Below, in pieces: positions 1 through 11,800 of a stretch of 64,000 nucleotides of DNA. How positions within the stretch are numbered: position 1 is the first letter of the stretch; the number at the start of each line of letters is the position of its first letter. The notes under the pieces are model-generated. The model was not told where the DNA came from. It worked only from the letters and a program-made list of their open reading frames with translations, and did no database searches. The position numbers and the translations under genes are program-made. Source of the DNA: Magnolia sinica (Eukaryota > Streptophyta > Magnoliopsida > Magnoliales > Magnoliaceae); NCBI RefSeq assembly GCF_029962835.1, contig NC_080574.1, positions 20,248,001-20,312,000 of the forward strand, in the 5' to 3' direction.

Positions 1-440
1 GACCGAAAGAAAAACGAAGGCAATTCATAGGCATTTTCGTCGTCCTCGTCGTCGCCATCTTCATCTTCATCTTCTTGAGATTCATCTGTATAGAGTTCGA
101 GATGGAGTTCTTTGACGCCTTTCTTAATAGCAAAACGAATCCACTTGTCAAGCAAGGAAGAGTATTTGCGGCCCGGACAGAAGTGGATGTGGAATTTTTG
201 GAGGGTTTTGGCTTTGTAGAGAACGAGACATTGTTCGATGATGGGGATCGATGATTTTGGCGATCGGGGGAGACCAGCTTCGGAGCCGAAGTCGAGGATT
301 GGGTTGGATATCCAAAGCGTCCGCCACCTGTTTGATAAAATGCTTGTTCGGGCTGCATATTTCAGAGGCAAGAAGGAGAGGATATGGTGGAGGATATCCT
401 CCGGCAGAGGGCTAAGGCGGTCGCGAGGGTTTCTGGCCAT
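1..440 (-). CDS. F-box/LRR (RNI-like) protein, 5' part, cut by window edge
   Basis: The minus strand is open from the ATG at 440-438 to base 1, about 146 residues with no stop, so the C-terminal part lies outside the window. Residues about 8-48 form a canonical plant F-box: LSPLPEDILHHILSFLPLK, then ARTSILSNRWRTLW. This domain normally binds SKP1 in SCF ubiquitin ligases. The following stretch, with PIIEQCLVLYKAKTLQKFHI and KWIRFAIKKGVKELHLEL, matches the first leucine-rich repeat region of plant F-box/RNI (often FBD-containing) proteins, which would recognise substrate. An odd acidic run (DESQEDEDEDGDDEDDE) follows, where most relatives have only a short loop. The start is chosen because the F-box begins a few residues after this ATG and no upstream ATG is in frame. 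The substrate cannot be inferred. The family call is secure; the member is not identified. Confidence 0.9.
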   Translation of the reverse strand, partial: MARNPRDRLSPLPEDILHHILSFLPLKYAARTSILSNRWRTLWISNPILDFGSEAGLPRSPKSSIPIIEQCLVLYKAKTLQKFHIHFCPGRKYSSLLDKWIRFAIKKGVKELHLELYTDESQEDEDEDGDDEDDENAYELPSFFFR

Positions 441-472
441 TTTTTGGGTTTTTGGGAGATGCGATTTTGGGG

Positions 473-479
473 TTTTATA
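473..479 (-). promoter_or_regulatory. Possible TATA box of the F-box gene
   Basis: The minus strand reads TATAAAA about 33 bases before the ATG at 440. If used, the 5' UTR would be only a few bases long, so either the leader is very short or another start site is used. A G-box-type CACGTG lies near 664-669. Confidence 0.4.
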
Positions 480-639
480 GGAGACAGAAGGACGGGAGCG
501 GGAAACGAAGCGCGGGAGAGTGGAAATTTTACTATCCCCACGCGCACGCCTGCACTAGTACTCACGTGCAAACCTGTTAGGCGTGTAGAACATCCCAGCC
601 ATTTCTCGAGTGAGACGCTCCGTGCAGATCGGACCCGGA

Positions 640-985
640 TTGCATACTGACGCTGCCAGTAGCCACGTGGCTGCGGAATGTCTCTTGGGGCCCCCAAATG
701 ATTTTTGATGTATGTGTTTTATCCACACCATTCATCCATTTTGATCATTATTTTAGGGTGATCTAAATTCCAAGTGGACCACAACACAGGAGCTGGTAAT
801 GATTGAATGCCTACCATTAAAAACTTCATGGCCCACAAAAGTTTTGAATCAAGTTAATACCTGTCTCTGTCTTTTCCTCCATACAAGTCACGTAAATCAA
901 CAAGTTGGATGCCAATTAAACAATACTTTAGGAAAACACAAATACCATCTTAATTCAAAACTTTTGTGGCCTAATGAGTTCTAAC
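640..985. mobile_element. Foldback MULE-type MITE fragment
   Basis: The left end carries the GCGGATT-like terminus (CCGGATTGCATACTGACG near 629) and the arm 'tgatgtatgtgttttatccacac' type sequence; the middle has 'ccacaaaagttttgaatc'. The opposite terminus is not recognisable, so this looks truncated on the right. It belongs to the same family as the better preserved copies at 5237-6823. Confidence 0.55.
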
Positions 986-1915
986 CATAAGCATTTAATC
1001 TTGCATAGTTCATATAAAATTTAGTTATGCCTTATCTTTTAGCTCATGCCTTTAAATACAATAATCTAAAATGAATAAACAACACCAATAAAATATATAC
1101 ATCATGGCCTGAATGTGTTAGCCTGGACCATTTGGAAATAAATTTGGGCATTCAAGCTTTTAAAAACTGCATATGCTGGTGTTATGCCAACTAATTATAA
1201 AGTAGTTATCATTGTATTTTATTTCTAATCTTTTTGGAATAGCCAATCAGATGGTAATCTGTATTGTTGAAAAAAAAATATAACATGCAAAAAGAAATTT
1301 CTTTGTTTTTTGGTTAGCTTGTTAGTACACCCACTGTAAGTTCACACTTCACTGTTAGCCACCCCCTCCAGGTAATTGATAGTAAGCCCTCAATGTTAAA
1401 ACGAGGTATCTTTTTCTCTGTCTACCACTTGAACTATTAAAAGATAGATAAACAGATACAACACAAACATTATAACAATCTGTACATAGAATGGAACATC
1501 ACGGTAAGCCCCACACTACTTAGACCTATGAAATTCCTGTGACACTAGCTTGGATGCAAGATGTGTCCTTGGCCTGCTCGTGCTTTGTTGTACTGTGAGA
1601 GCCATTGATATGAAACTCTGACAAAGCATGACACTTGACTCGCACTTGTACCCTCACATGTGTAATATATAATTAATTTTAAAGTGACTGCGTATCATCA
1701 GCTCACTCTGCCAGAGTATTCAGGTTGCCCTCACATACAGGTAATCCCAAATGTCGGACGCGTGCCTTGAATGTTGACCTTAGATTACTTGTAGGCATTT
1801 GACCCACGTAGTCGAATTTGGGTCGGAGCACCATCTCAGCTTTCCTTCCTGATGAGTGGCATGATATTTCACACGTCTACAGCTCCATCGTAAACCGGGA
1901 AGCAGATTAGCTGGT
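986..1915. other. AT-rich intergenic DNA, nothing recognised
   Basis: No long open frame with coding character, no RNA gene and no clear element termini were seen. Confidence 0.5.
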
Positions 1916-2700
1916 GTAACATTTATTTCTCATCCAATCTGCTCGTAAAGTCACAAAGACATGAATGAAGAGGGAAAACAAATTTTATATTGATTCGTAA
2001 CTTCCGTAACCCCAAGAAGGGTTTCAATGGTAGACGATCAATCCCCCATTGCTTTTTTCAGTGTGGTCCACTTAATAATTATATCTGTCTTATTTTTAGT
2101 CTCGAGCCTTAAGACAAGCTCGCCAAATGAATGAACATTTTGGATATAACACATACCTCATGATCAGACCCACAAAACGTGCAGACATCAATACACCAAC
2201 TATATAGCCATTGTGAGATCAAAGTTACATGGCCCCACAGTGATGTTTTTATTATATTTAAATTGTTCATTTATTTTTAGAGATCATTTTAGAACATTAT
2301 TCAAAAAATGAATCATATCCAAAGATCATAAAAACTACACCACAGATAATGATTTGCACCATTAAACAATTCGTAGGGTCCACCATAACATTTATTTTCC
2401 ATCCAATCTGTTCATAAGGTCACAAAGACCTAAATGAAGAGGAAAAACAAATTTCATATTGATCCAAAACTTCTGTAACCCCAAAAAGGGTTTCAATGGT
2501 AGACGTTCAATCCCCCACTGCTTTTTGCAGTGTGGTCTATTTAATAGTTAAATCTGTCTTATTTTTCGTCTCAAGCCTTAAGACAAGTGTGTCAAATGAA
2601 TGAACGGTTTGAATATAACACATACCTAATGATCAAATCTATAAAACTTGTTGACATCAATACAACAGTTATATAACTAATATGAGGTACACCATCTAAT
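1916..2700 (+). repeat. Tandem duplication of a MITE arm
   Basis: Two diverged copies of a roughly 310-bp unit lie head to tail, about 1919-2228 and 2389-2697. Both contain 'gggtttcaatggtagacg', 'tcaatcccccattgc' (or cactgc) and 'cttaagacaag'. A third relative lies at 29870-30300 inside the TOL gene. The unit is one arm of the foldback MITE family, so the block is probably a MITE with a duplicated arm. Confidence 0.7.
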
Positions 2701-5227
2701 CCACTTCCATGAATTGGGCCCTTCCTTGTCTTCCACATATGGTGTGTTATGTATTCCAGTACAAGCTACTAGGTTACGGACATATGTGCCCCTACGGAAA
2801 CTAGGGCAATTGCTATCTCCGGGAAAAATTATGTCTATCAATTTAGACAGATTCAAAACTCAATTAGCCCATGTGGGAGAAAATAATAGGAAATGAAATG
2901 TCCGTATAGTTGAAACCTTCCAAGGGCCTGCCCTAATGTTCAAATGACATCAAAACTGTTCTGATGTTATTCTTGTTGGAACCAAGTGATGATATTTTTA
3001 ATCCACCTTAGTTTTTAATAAGAGGCCTCTATCGTCATTTTTCCTGTCATATCGTCCACTTGAGTTTTTAATCCACCTCACATAGCTCTGGCTAACATAG
3101 ACTTTCTATCCGCAGGTTTTGATCTGGAGGGCAATGAGAAGAATTACTGAACTTACTATTGAAATGGCTTGCATGAGATAACGAGGCTTTCTCTGTGCGC
3201 AGGATGGCTCCGAAAAATTCTTGCTCGATGGTACGTGGTATGCATCGGGTCTAATTTACATTGGTGTGCCAAACATAAGGCCTGAATTTCTGAAAAGTGG
3301 TATACTTATGATTTTTCTCTACGTGAATGGGTGCACCTTACAAGCATGCCACTAGCAAACCCTTGAATCTAAAGCGAGGGAGTCTTGTGGTTCCCTTACA
3401 TGTCAGGCCCTCGTAACTGTAGCTCATGCTATTGATTGATTATGCCATCATGGATGGGGACATTACAGAAACCTCCAATATGAGAAGATCCAACCCCTAC
3501 TATCATACAAATCATGGTAGGAAGAAATACGTCAAAGGCCAGGATTGAATGAAAAGGGCCAGAGGCCTAAATAACGGGATCATCTGGACTAATTTTTTCA
3601 TCTCCCGTCCATGGTGTTCCATCACAATAACCGTCTGGAAATAAGCTCCTCATCTCACCAGTTTCCGAGGCAGATCTCCAGCAACATGATTGAACGTCTA
3701 AAATCTTCAAATTCTACTAGTGTGGCCGATTGATCTCTAACCCAAACCATTGATCTGATGGCTCCAGCACAGAAATCTTGGATAGTGAGGAATCCAAGCC
3801 ACCCATGTTAGCAATTATACAATTTTACAAATGGTATAAACCGATGATACTCTAACTTGATGCATTTAACAAAACCAAATATTGTGAAGATTAGATAATG
3901 AAGTTTGATAGTGACAAGCTGTTGCTTCAACGGTTCAAGGGTTTAGATCTTCACTGGGTAGCACCTGTAGCAACAAGTCATTGCTTCAACGATACAAGGG
4001 TCTTAAGATCATCTTCACTAGTTAGCACCTCTAGATGCGTGAATGGAAATAAATATTTTCCACTATAATAAGTTATTTGGGCACCGCCAATAAAAAAACA
4101 CTAATTATATGACTTTGTTTTCTTTAATTAATTTAATTATTTAATTTAATTATAAAATTCTAAAAAAATATATACTTAGAAAAGACTAGTAGATTAGAAG
4201 AAGTTACACCTTTAAATACGTTATGGGACTACGAAGAGAGATCTCCGAATACCAAGAGTTTTGGAATGTAGAAAAAATAAATAATGCATCTTTAAATATG
4301 AAAAGCCTTGAAATGTAATACAACGTCAATGCAAGATGAAAACTGGAAAGTGCCGTGTGGGCCGCAATCCTTATATTTGTACTGAAGGACTCAATCGTTG
4401 GCTTTGTACTCTGTTTGCCGTAGACGTGATCTTCTTTCTCAACATCTTCTTGCATGCCCACATAAAGAGATTGAAAATCAGGATTTCGCCATTGGAAAGA
4501 TTTCAGAGGCATGGTTCAAAGCACATATCCAGATTTACGGGCGTGGCTTACTTGATGAACCATCTGGATGCTGCACACGTGTCATTTTGAAAAAAGCAAA
4601 TGGACTCGACACCGTCTCAGCTGTCAACCCTTTGACGAAGATTGTCGGCCAAGGAAAGAATATGCCAATGGCTAACGTTCAATATTCGAAGCAAAGAAGG
4701 CCAAAGACTGAACGATTGCGATCTTCCGTTCACGTTAGGGGCTTAGATCGTCCAACGATGGCGCGATAAACGTCGTGCCGGCCCCATAAAGTAGTTCTAT
4801 TGAAAGAGATAAATACATTGACACGTAGATAATTTTAAGAGAAGTGCTCACATCCAAGCTAGTGAACCACACGTTACCATGCTTGCAACATCCAACCCGT
4901 CCAATAGGTTGAACCCACTATCGGGTCATCCTTATGTAAAAATCATCACCATCCACTCATCAGGCAAACCACACTTGTTTTTTGTTATTTATCAGCGGCT
5001 ATACATTATTTTTTCAGTGTCGCCCATGCGATGAGCGGATAGGATGGATTTTTGCAGGAGGTGATCCCACGTTCTATGCTTGTCAACCATGGACACAGGA
5101 GGACATATATACAAGCTCCTAGTGGGCAACTGCAGATGGGCTCGCCTGACGAGCAACTTGGATCTCCAACACGTGTGGCTACGATCCGCCATGAATCGTG
5201 GGTCCCACTAGAAAGGGTTCACGGTTA
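2701..5227. other. Intergenic DNA without a supported gene
   Basis: Open frames of 80-120 codons overlap on both strands at 4204-4769, but none shows a recognisable domain, a start context or splice partners. I could not assign this stretch. Short 'ggtccacc' type MITE scraps occur near 3600-3800. Confidence 0.45.
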
Positions 5228-5236
5228 AACTAGTAA

Positions 5237-5747
5237 GGAAGCGGATTGCGTACTGAGTAAACTACATGAGGTTCACCATGATTTTTGTATTTGATCCATT
5301 CCGTCCATCTATTTTATCGGATAGTTTTAGGCTAGAGCCCAAAATGAAGCATATCCAATTCTCAAATGTACCACACAACAGGAAACAATTTGAATTAAAC
5401 ATCTACTATTGAAATATTTTTGGGGCCCACATAAGTTTTGGATCGAGCTTGTTTTTATTTTTTCCATTCATCCATGTCTATATGATCTTATAAACAGGTT
5501 GGATGACAAATAAGCATCACTGTGGGGCCTAGCGAGGTTTCCACAGTGGAAATTATTATTTCCACTGTTTACCGTGGTATGATCTGCTCAATATTTGGAT
5601 ATGCTTCAATTTTGGGCTCAACCCCTTAAATTATTTGAAAAAATGGATGGACGGCATGGATAGACTTCATACATTCAAGGTGGGCCCAACTGAGTTTATT
5701 CACTACGATAAGAGCGTACTGAGTTACTCAGTACGTAATCCGATTTC
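5237..5747. mobile_element. Foldback MULE-type MITE, copy 1
   Basis: The left terminus GGAAGCGGATTGCGTACTGA pairs with the inverted right terminus (GAAATCGGATTACGTACTGA read from the other strand). The element is flanked by AACTAGTAA (5228-5236) and AACGAGTAA (5748-5756), a 9-bp target duplication with one mismatch, as expected for Mutator-like transposition. Inside, the two halves are inverted copies of each other for roughly 200 bp per arm ('ccgtccatc', 'gcatatccaa', 'aacctgtttataa'). There is no coding capacity. Confidence 0.85.
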
Positions 5748-5770
5748 AACGAGTAAAGGCCTAATTCAAC

Positions 5771-6310
5771 GGGCGCGGATTAGATACTAACAAGGTCAGT
5801 AGCTAAATCTACTATGGACCCTACCATGATGCATGTGTTGTATCCATACCGTCCAACCATTTGGAGAGATAGTTTTATACTATGAACAAAAAGAATGAGA
5901 TGGATCTAAAGTTAAAGTGGACCCACCACAGAATACCCTGGGATCAGTCACACCCACCATTGAAACATTTATAGAGCCCACCATGATGTATTTTTTAGAT
6001 CCAACCTATTTATAAGTTAACATATAGATATATAAAGTGATAACAAAAATATAAGCTTGACTGGAAACTTCTGTGGCCCCTAAGAATTTTTGAACAGTGG
6101 ATGTCACTGTCCTCACTGTTTTCTATGGTGGGGTCCACTTGAACTTTAGATCTATCTCATTCTTTTTATCGTGCCATAAAACAATCTCTAAAAATGGTTG
6201 GACGATATGGATACAACACATGCATCATGCTGGGCTCCACAAAGCTTAGCTTGGTGACGTCACTTCGTTACAATTTGGCTACTGACCTTGTTGGTATCTA
6301 ATCCGCGCCC
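5771..6310. mobile_element. Foldback MULE-type MITE, copy 2, with perfect 9-bp TSD
   Basis: The termini are inverted repeats of about 33 bp with one difference: GGGCGCGGATTAGATACTAA at the left, GGGCGCGGATTAGATACCAA on the other strand at the right. The flanks are identical 9-mers, TAATTCAAC at 5762-5770 and 6311-6319. The interior is a long inverted repeat centred near 6040. Non-autonomous; lies 24 bp from copy 1. Confidence 0.92.
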
Positions 6311-6351
6311 TAATTCAACGCGCTTGTGATTGCGGGAGCCCTTCGCATGCG

Positions 6352-6823
6352 CAGGACGCTGATTGCCTGGTAGCGAGGTGGCTACTCGACCGCGCTATGT
6401 GAGACCCACCATGATGTATTTATTTTATCCACACCGTCCATTTATAATCCTAAATCATTTTATCCCTTTAAATATAAAATGAGTAGGATCCAAATCTCAA
6501 GTGGACCACACCACATGAAAACAGTGATAATTGAATGCCCACCATTAAAAGCTTCCTGGGCCCACTGTAATGTTTATTTTCCATCCAACCTATTGATTAG
6601 GTCAACAAACCTCGACGAAGTAAACACAAAAATCCGCTTCATCCAGAATCGTGTGGCCTTTGTAAGTTTTTAATGGTAGTCATTCAATCACCAATGGTCC
6701 GCATGAGATTTTGATCCGCTTCATTTTTAGGTTCACGCCCTACACTTATTAAAAAAATGAATGGACGGCGTAGATAAAACACATACATCAGCTACTGACA
6801 GCGCCAGTAGGCGATCTGCGTCC
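6352..6823. mobile_element. Foldback MULE-type MITE, copy 3
   Basis: The left end GGACGCTGATTGCCTGGTAG is inverted at the right as GGACGCAGATCGCCTACTGG. The arms are the same family as copies 1 and 2 ('ccaccatgatgtattt', 'ccacaccgtcc'). CGCATGC occurs just outside both ends, but the exact target duplication is ambiguous. Confidence 0.75.
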
Positions 6824-8880
6824 GCATGCACAAACACGCACATCTGCACATCGTGACACGTGAGCTGTCCATCAGCTGCACTACACTGGTTAGATCTCCT
6901 GGCCTGGAAATCAGGCCACACCTCATACGGGCTACAGTATATCAAAACAAATGAATGGCTAGAAAAAAAAAAACAGCCAATTAATTTCATACACTGTCGC
7001 CCACCCAAAGACTGAAATTGGCAGATTTTTCATCGTGCGTGCCGTGCACCCTTCCTAGCGTGGGTCCCACAAGAGAGGGTTCACACGGCCATTAAAAAAT
7101 AACCGTAACAATGAGTAGTCACACGTGCGTGCCGTGCACGCTCATCCGGAGTTGAAAGTCCAACCCCAGCCGACAGGTGTATGTTCATTAGGCATACTTT
7201 GAGGATTTTTCGTCCACTTATCTAGGCAGCATAAAACGATGGCAGTTGACCAGAACCCGGAAATGAATTGTGACCAAATACGAATAGGTTGATCTTATCT
7301 GTATGAATTGTGAACCACTTGATGGGTGGACCGGACCCACTTGGACTGTTGACGCCAATTTTTGACATTGGGGTTTATTAGATGCACAGTTTGGATCCTA
7401 CGTGGTGTTCCTTGGCACCCCCAAGACTTGGATTCAATGTCCATGAGTAAAAATCCAGTCCTCAACCATGGATGGAAATTAACTTTGAAAATTTACATTT
7501 AGAATATTACACTAACCATGTTCTCCCTTTGAATTTGGACGACTTACCATTTTACTTTTAACCATCCATTTTATAGAAATTAATTGGATTGCGATAGTTA
7601 GTAGTGCTGGTGGTTGTGATTTTACAGATATGCTCCACCAATAACAGGTTTGGGAATTTGGACATGCTAGATGTCCATATCTATGCTCTACAATACGCTA
7701 AAAAGGCCAAAGTGAAATTCCCAGGGTATGCTAAGCGTGACCTCACTACGAACGGATCTTTTTATTCCTTTGTATTGCAGGCATCTAACGCTTGCATATG
7801 CACAGGACTTGAAATGTCACCACCCATTGAGGGTGATCCCTCTGCAAACGAATCCTTTTGTTCCTTTGTAATGCAAGCATCGAACGCCTGCATATGCACA
7901 GGACTTCAACTGTCCATTGGACAGTTGGCACTTTAAGGATCCCTTGCCAAGAAAATGAAGTTATCAAGACATGGTCGTCCAAAAATTAGAGAAGATTGTT
8001 CTCACCCGTCTATTTGTTTCACTAATCGTGAATTATTTGATGAGTGGACGAGACTGATTTTTATTTCAGCTCGTTTGGGCAGTGGAGATCACATGTTAAT
8101 TGGGGCACTTACAGTGTGATCAACATGGACCATCCATTCACTGGGCAATGAATGGATGGTTGTGACCCTGCCACAAAAGTAAACTCTTTAGAAGGATGGG
8201 CAATGAAAGGTGGAACCCATATGATGAAGGGTATGAAACCATTTGTAATATAAACCATTTGTAATATAATTTATGTGGCGAATCTATTTTCCTAGCCATT
8301 AAATGGGCGTTCAAATCATCTAAAGGAGTTGACAGCAATGGGCAGAGCCATGTTATGATGATGATTAGTGATTGGACCATATGTAGGCATTGGTGTAAGC
8401 TATTCATTTCCATCATTGTTGAATTTTTTTTCATGATAGATAAACAAAGGTAGACCTTGTGACCGTCGCAGAGCATGGGTGCACAACTGCTTTCTTTGTT
8501 ATGGATCCGCTAATAAGGTATGGTACTGACTTGAGTATGATAATTTGTTTATCCAGAGTTATCACTATGTAATAAATTTTATGATATATAGGCAACTAGG
8601 AATCATAGAATCAATCGAGGGATAAGAAGATCCTTCAGCTCAAGCGATTTTTAGGTCTACTATCAAGAGTTTTAAGTAAGGATCTCGATAGCGGGAAAAA
8701 AAAGGGGTGAGATGTTATTTTCTTTCCATATAAAGCATGATCTTTACTTCATAGGATTTTAGAATTGATAGAGATCTGAATAATTCTAAAAGAGGCTACA
8801 TCCGTTGACTATGTGAAAAAAAATGCTAGAGTAAATTTAAGAAAAAAATAATAAAGTAGAGATAAGATATTGAAATTTTA
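6824..8880. other. Intergenic DNA, no gene recognised
   Basis: Contains the tandem repeat at 7751-7906 and a MITE-like palindrome ('ccatccattcactgggcaatgaatggatgg') region near 8129-8160. No coding evidence. Confidence 0.45.
7751..7906 (+). repeat. Two-copy tandem repeat, period 96 bp
   Basis: Unit 1 (7751-7810) and unit 2 (7847-7906) share 'gcatatgcacaggactt' and 'ttcctttgta(t/a)tgca'. The open frame across it gains its apparent length from this duplication and shows no domain. Confidence 0.75.
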
Positions 8881-11800
8881 TGTAACACCCCAAATTTTCA
8901 GTACTTGGGTGCTACCGAGTAACCCTACTTAGTGTAAGTACGAACCTAACTTAAGCAAACATTTACATGCATTGTAGTAAAAAATCGACCATCAGGGTTA
9001 CCATTGTAAGGCCCATCATTCTTAAATGCAATCAGGTTATCCTGGTCTATATTCAATCCCCGTATTACGCCTAAACACCCGTTAAGATCCTATGACCACT
9101 GATAAATGATTTTTAGGTAAATCGACTATTGAATTATAAAGCAAAGCGTTGCAGTCAATGTACAACACGAAGATGCGCATTTGCTTAAGATTACTTAATC
9201 GAGTGGTTGGATGGAGAGGTGCGCTACAACCTATGAGTTTAATTGCTCAAGAATCATGTGAAGACGACTATTCAAATGTACCTATACTAGTTCATGACCC
9301 CTAAAACCACTCTAGGTCAAGTGAGAGGCTATCTGCCCATGGAGCAAATTAAAATCAATTTAATCTTTGTCCTTGAAAAATCTATAACCTAGCATTAAGA
9401 AACTATAATAAAAATTATTTTGCGTGGTCTACTAATGCATGTAATTTACCTTGAATTTGGGACCAAGGCTTAGTAAGAACTTATAAACTTAGCAAATGTC
9501 TCTGACAGGAAATAAAATAAAATTAAGCCTTAAAAAGAAAATAATAGTAATATTATCATTAGTTAAAATACTTAATGATATAAAATCATGAGATAAAAGA
9601 CTTAATGACCTATAGGCCCACGACATGAAGTATACATATGTGTGTATATGCATATAATGATAAAGATATAAAATGGAATTGAAACTAATATTATTATTTG
9701 GGTAGCAACGAGTTTGGAGTCATACAAATGATCCACCAGGACCTTTTAACCGTTGACGTTCAATTTCGGGAAGATCCGACCATTAGATTGACGGGAATCC
9801 CCAAGTAGGATCCTAAACCAAGATGTATGGCCCATCCAAAACCTTGGATCTGTCCCAACTTCGGTAAAAGGCCATGGAAGGCCCACCAAATAGAATGGAT
9901 GGTGTGAATTTATCACAAACATCATGGTGGACCCCACTTAGTGGTGCGCATGTGCACAGCTGGTGTACACTCGAGGTGCACCAAACTGCCAGCACGGTCA
10001 GACAAGCTTTGACCCGGGCCTAGCTAAAAAAAGAGAGTTTTCTCTCTCCCTCTCCCGCCTAGGGGTGTTTTTGAAAAACGGAAGGTGTCCGTTTGTTGTA
10101 AATGTGGCCCACCATTAAGACCCGCTTGGAAGATTAGAACCGTCCATCGCGTCCATAGCGCAAGGCTGACCAAAACCTTACCTTTCTGACACGTGGGAAC
10201 GCACATGTGTGCTCACAAGGACGGGTGCAAGTGGGCAAGCATGCAAGCCTGTTTGTGCTTTTAGCCACCCCTTCATTGTGATCAAGGTGGGCCACCTAGA
10301 GTTGATCCAAACCGTTCATCTGATAGAGCAGTTCCGTCTGATCAAATCCATGCCGTCTTGTACACGCTCATGCACACATTTGTGTGCACAAACTGAGCCC
10401 AAATAGAGCCGCGTGCGGTATTTCCAAAAACGGAAAAATTATCGTTTCCATTTCTGTTTGCCAGGAGGACGATCCGCGTGAAGTGGCTTCTCTCAGTCTC
10501 AGCCACTGGAATGAACCCATCGTAGCCATCCATTCCCCTTGAGATTTAGGGTTCTTTGGCAAGCAAAACCGGGGTCGGTTTCGGTTTCTACCCACGATTT
10601 TGAGAGACTGTTTCGGGCAGATTAAATTCTGACTGTTTGGCTTCTATCCAACGGTTCTGGAATGTTGGGTGAGTGAATAAGAGGGTGTGGATTCGGTAAA
10701 ACGAGCTCACCCACCGTTCTTACAGCTACACTCGAGAAAAAAAAAAAAAACCACCGCAACTTCTAAGCTCTAAACCATTGGGAAAACCTCATTGGAGCTC
10801 CATTCTCCAGCCTCCACAAGCTCCTGTGGACCAATATGAAGCGTTTAGTAGAAGGGAAATGGAGATAAACTCGCTGAGTGGAGATCCGCCATTAGAGCCG
10901 ACCTTCTCCTCCATCGTTCTTTCATACCAGGTGGGACCAAGTCTATCCGAACCAGACGTCCATGGCTGGACGTTCCCAACTAGAAGAAAGAAACTGGAAG
11001 AAAGAGAAAGAGAGACAGAGAAGCAGAAAGAGAAAATGAGAAAAGAAAGGAGAGAGAATCGGAGAGAGAGAGAGAGAGAGTGTGTGCTGCCGCACTAAGT
11101 CGGGTCGGGGCTGGTGGTTTGCAGCCCGACTCACTGTCAAGTCTTGTAGCGAGTTGGGCCTGGTCCAGGCGCCGCTGGAGTTCCAACACACACACATAGA
11201 GAAAGTGAGAGATGGAAGAAAAAAAAGGGAGAAGGGTGGGTTGTCGAACCAAGTCAATAATGGTGAGATTTTTCATCTCTTTTCATCAATCAGCTTCATC
11301 ATTAATTACTTTGGTTATCAATAACATAGTTATTATTCCTATTCGTTATAGCGATTATGGTTATTTTAATGCTATTAACTAGGAATTTTAATTAATATTA
11401 TAATATAATAATTAGTATTGTTGATTAGCCATTATTAGATTATTATTTTAGTTAGTAATATCGTTAATATCATTATTACATCAATTAGAAATTGAATCCA
11501 AAAATCAAAACCTAAACATAAACTCTAGGGTGAAATCCTAGACCTAAGTAATCTAAACCCTAGGCCGATATTTAAAACGTAAATGGTAAGTTAGGTTGGA
11601 TCTAATGGTACAATTCCATAATTTATGGTGAGATCAAAGTCCGTTGTATAACATAGTATTGTAAAACAAAATTTCAATTATCGAATGATGGTATTTTATA
11701 TAATGATAGACCATAGTATCTATTATCGAGACTAGATTCATTATTTACAGTTACGATTATTATCATTAGGAAATATTATTATTTTCTTTATAGGATTAGT

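Noticed and set aside
4204-4769. Overlapping frames of 84-123 codons on both strands
   Set aside because: No domain, no supporting splice sites or promoter, and similar length on opposite strands; treated as chance.
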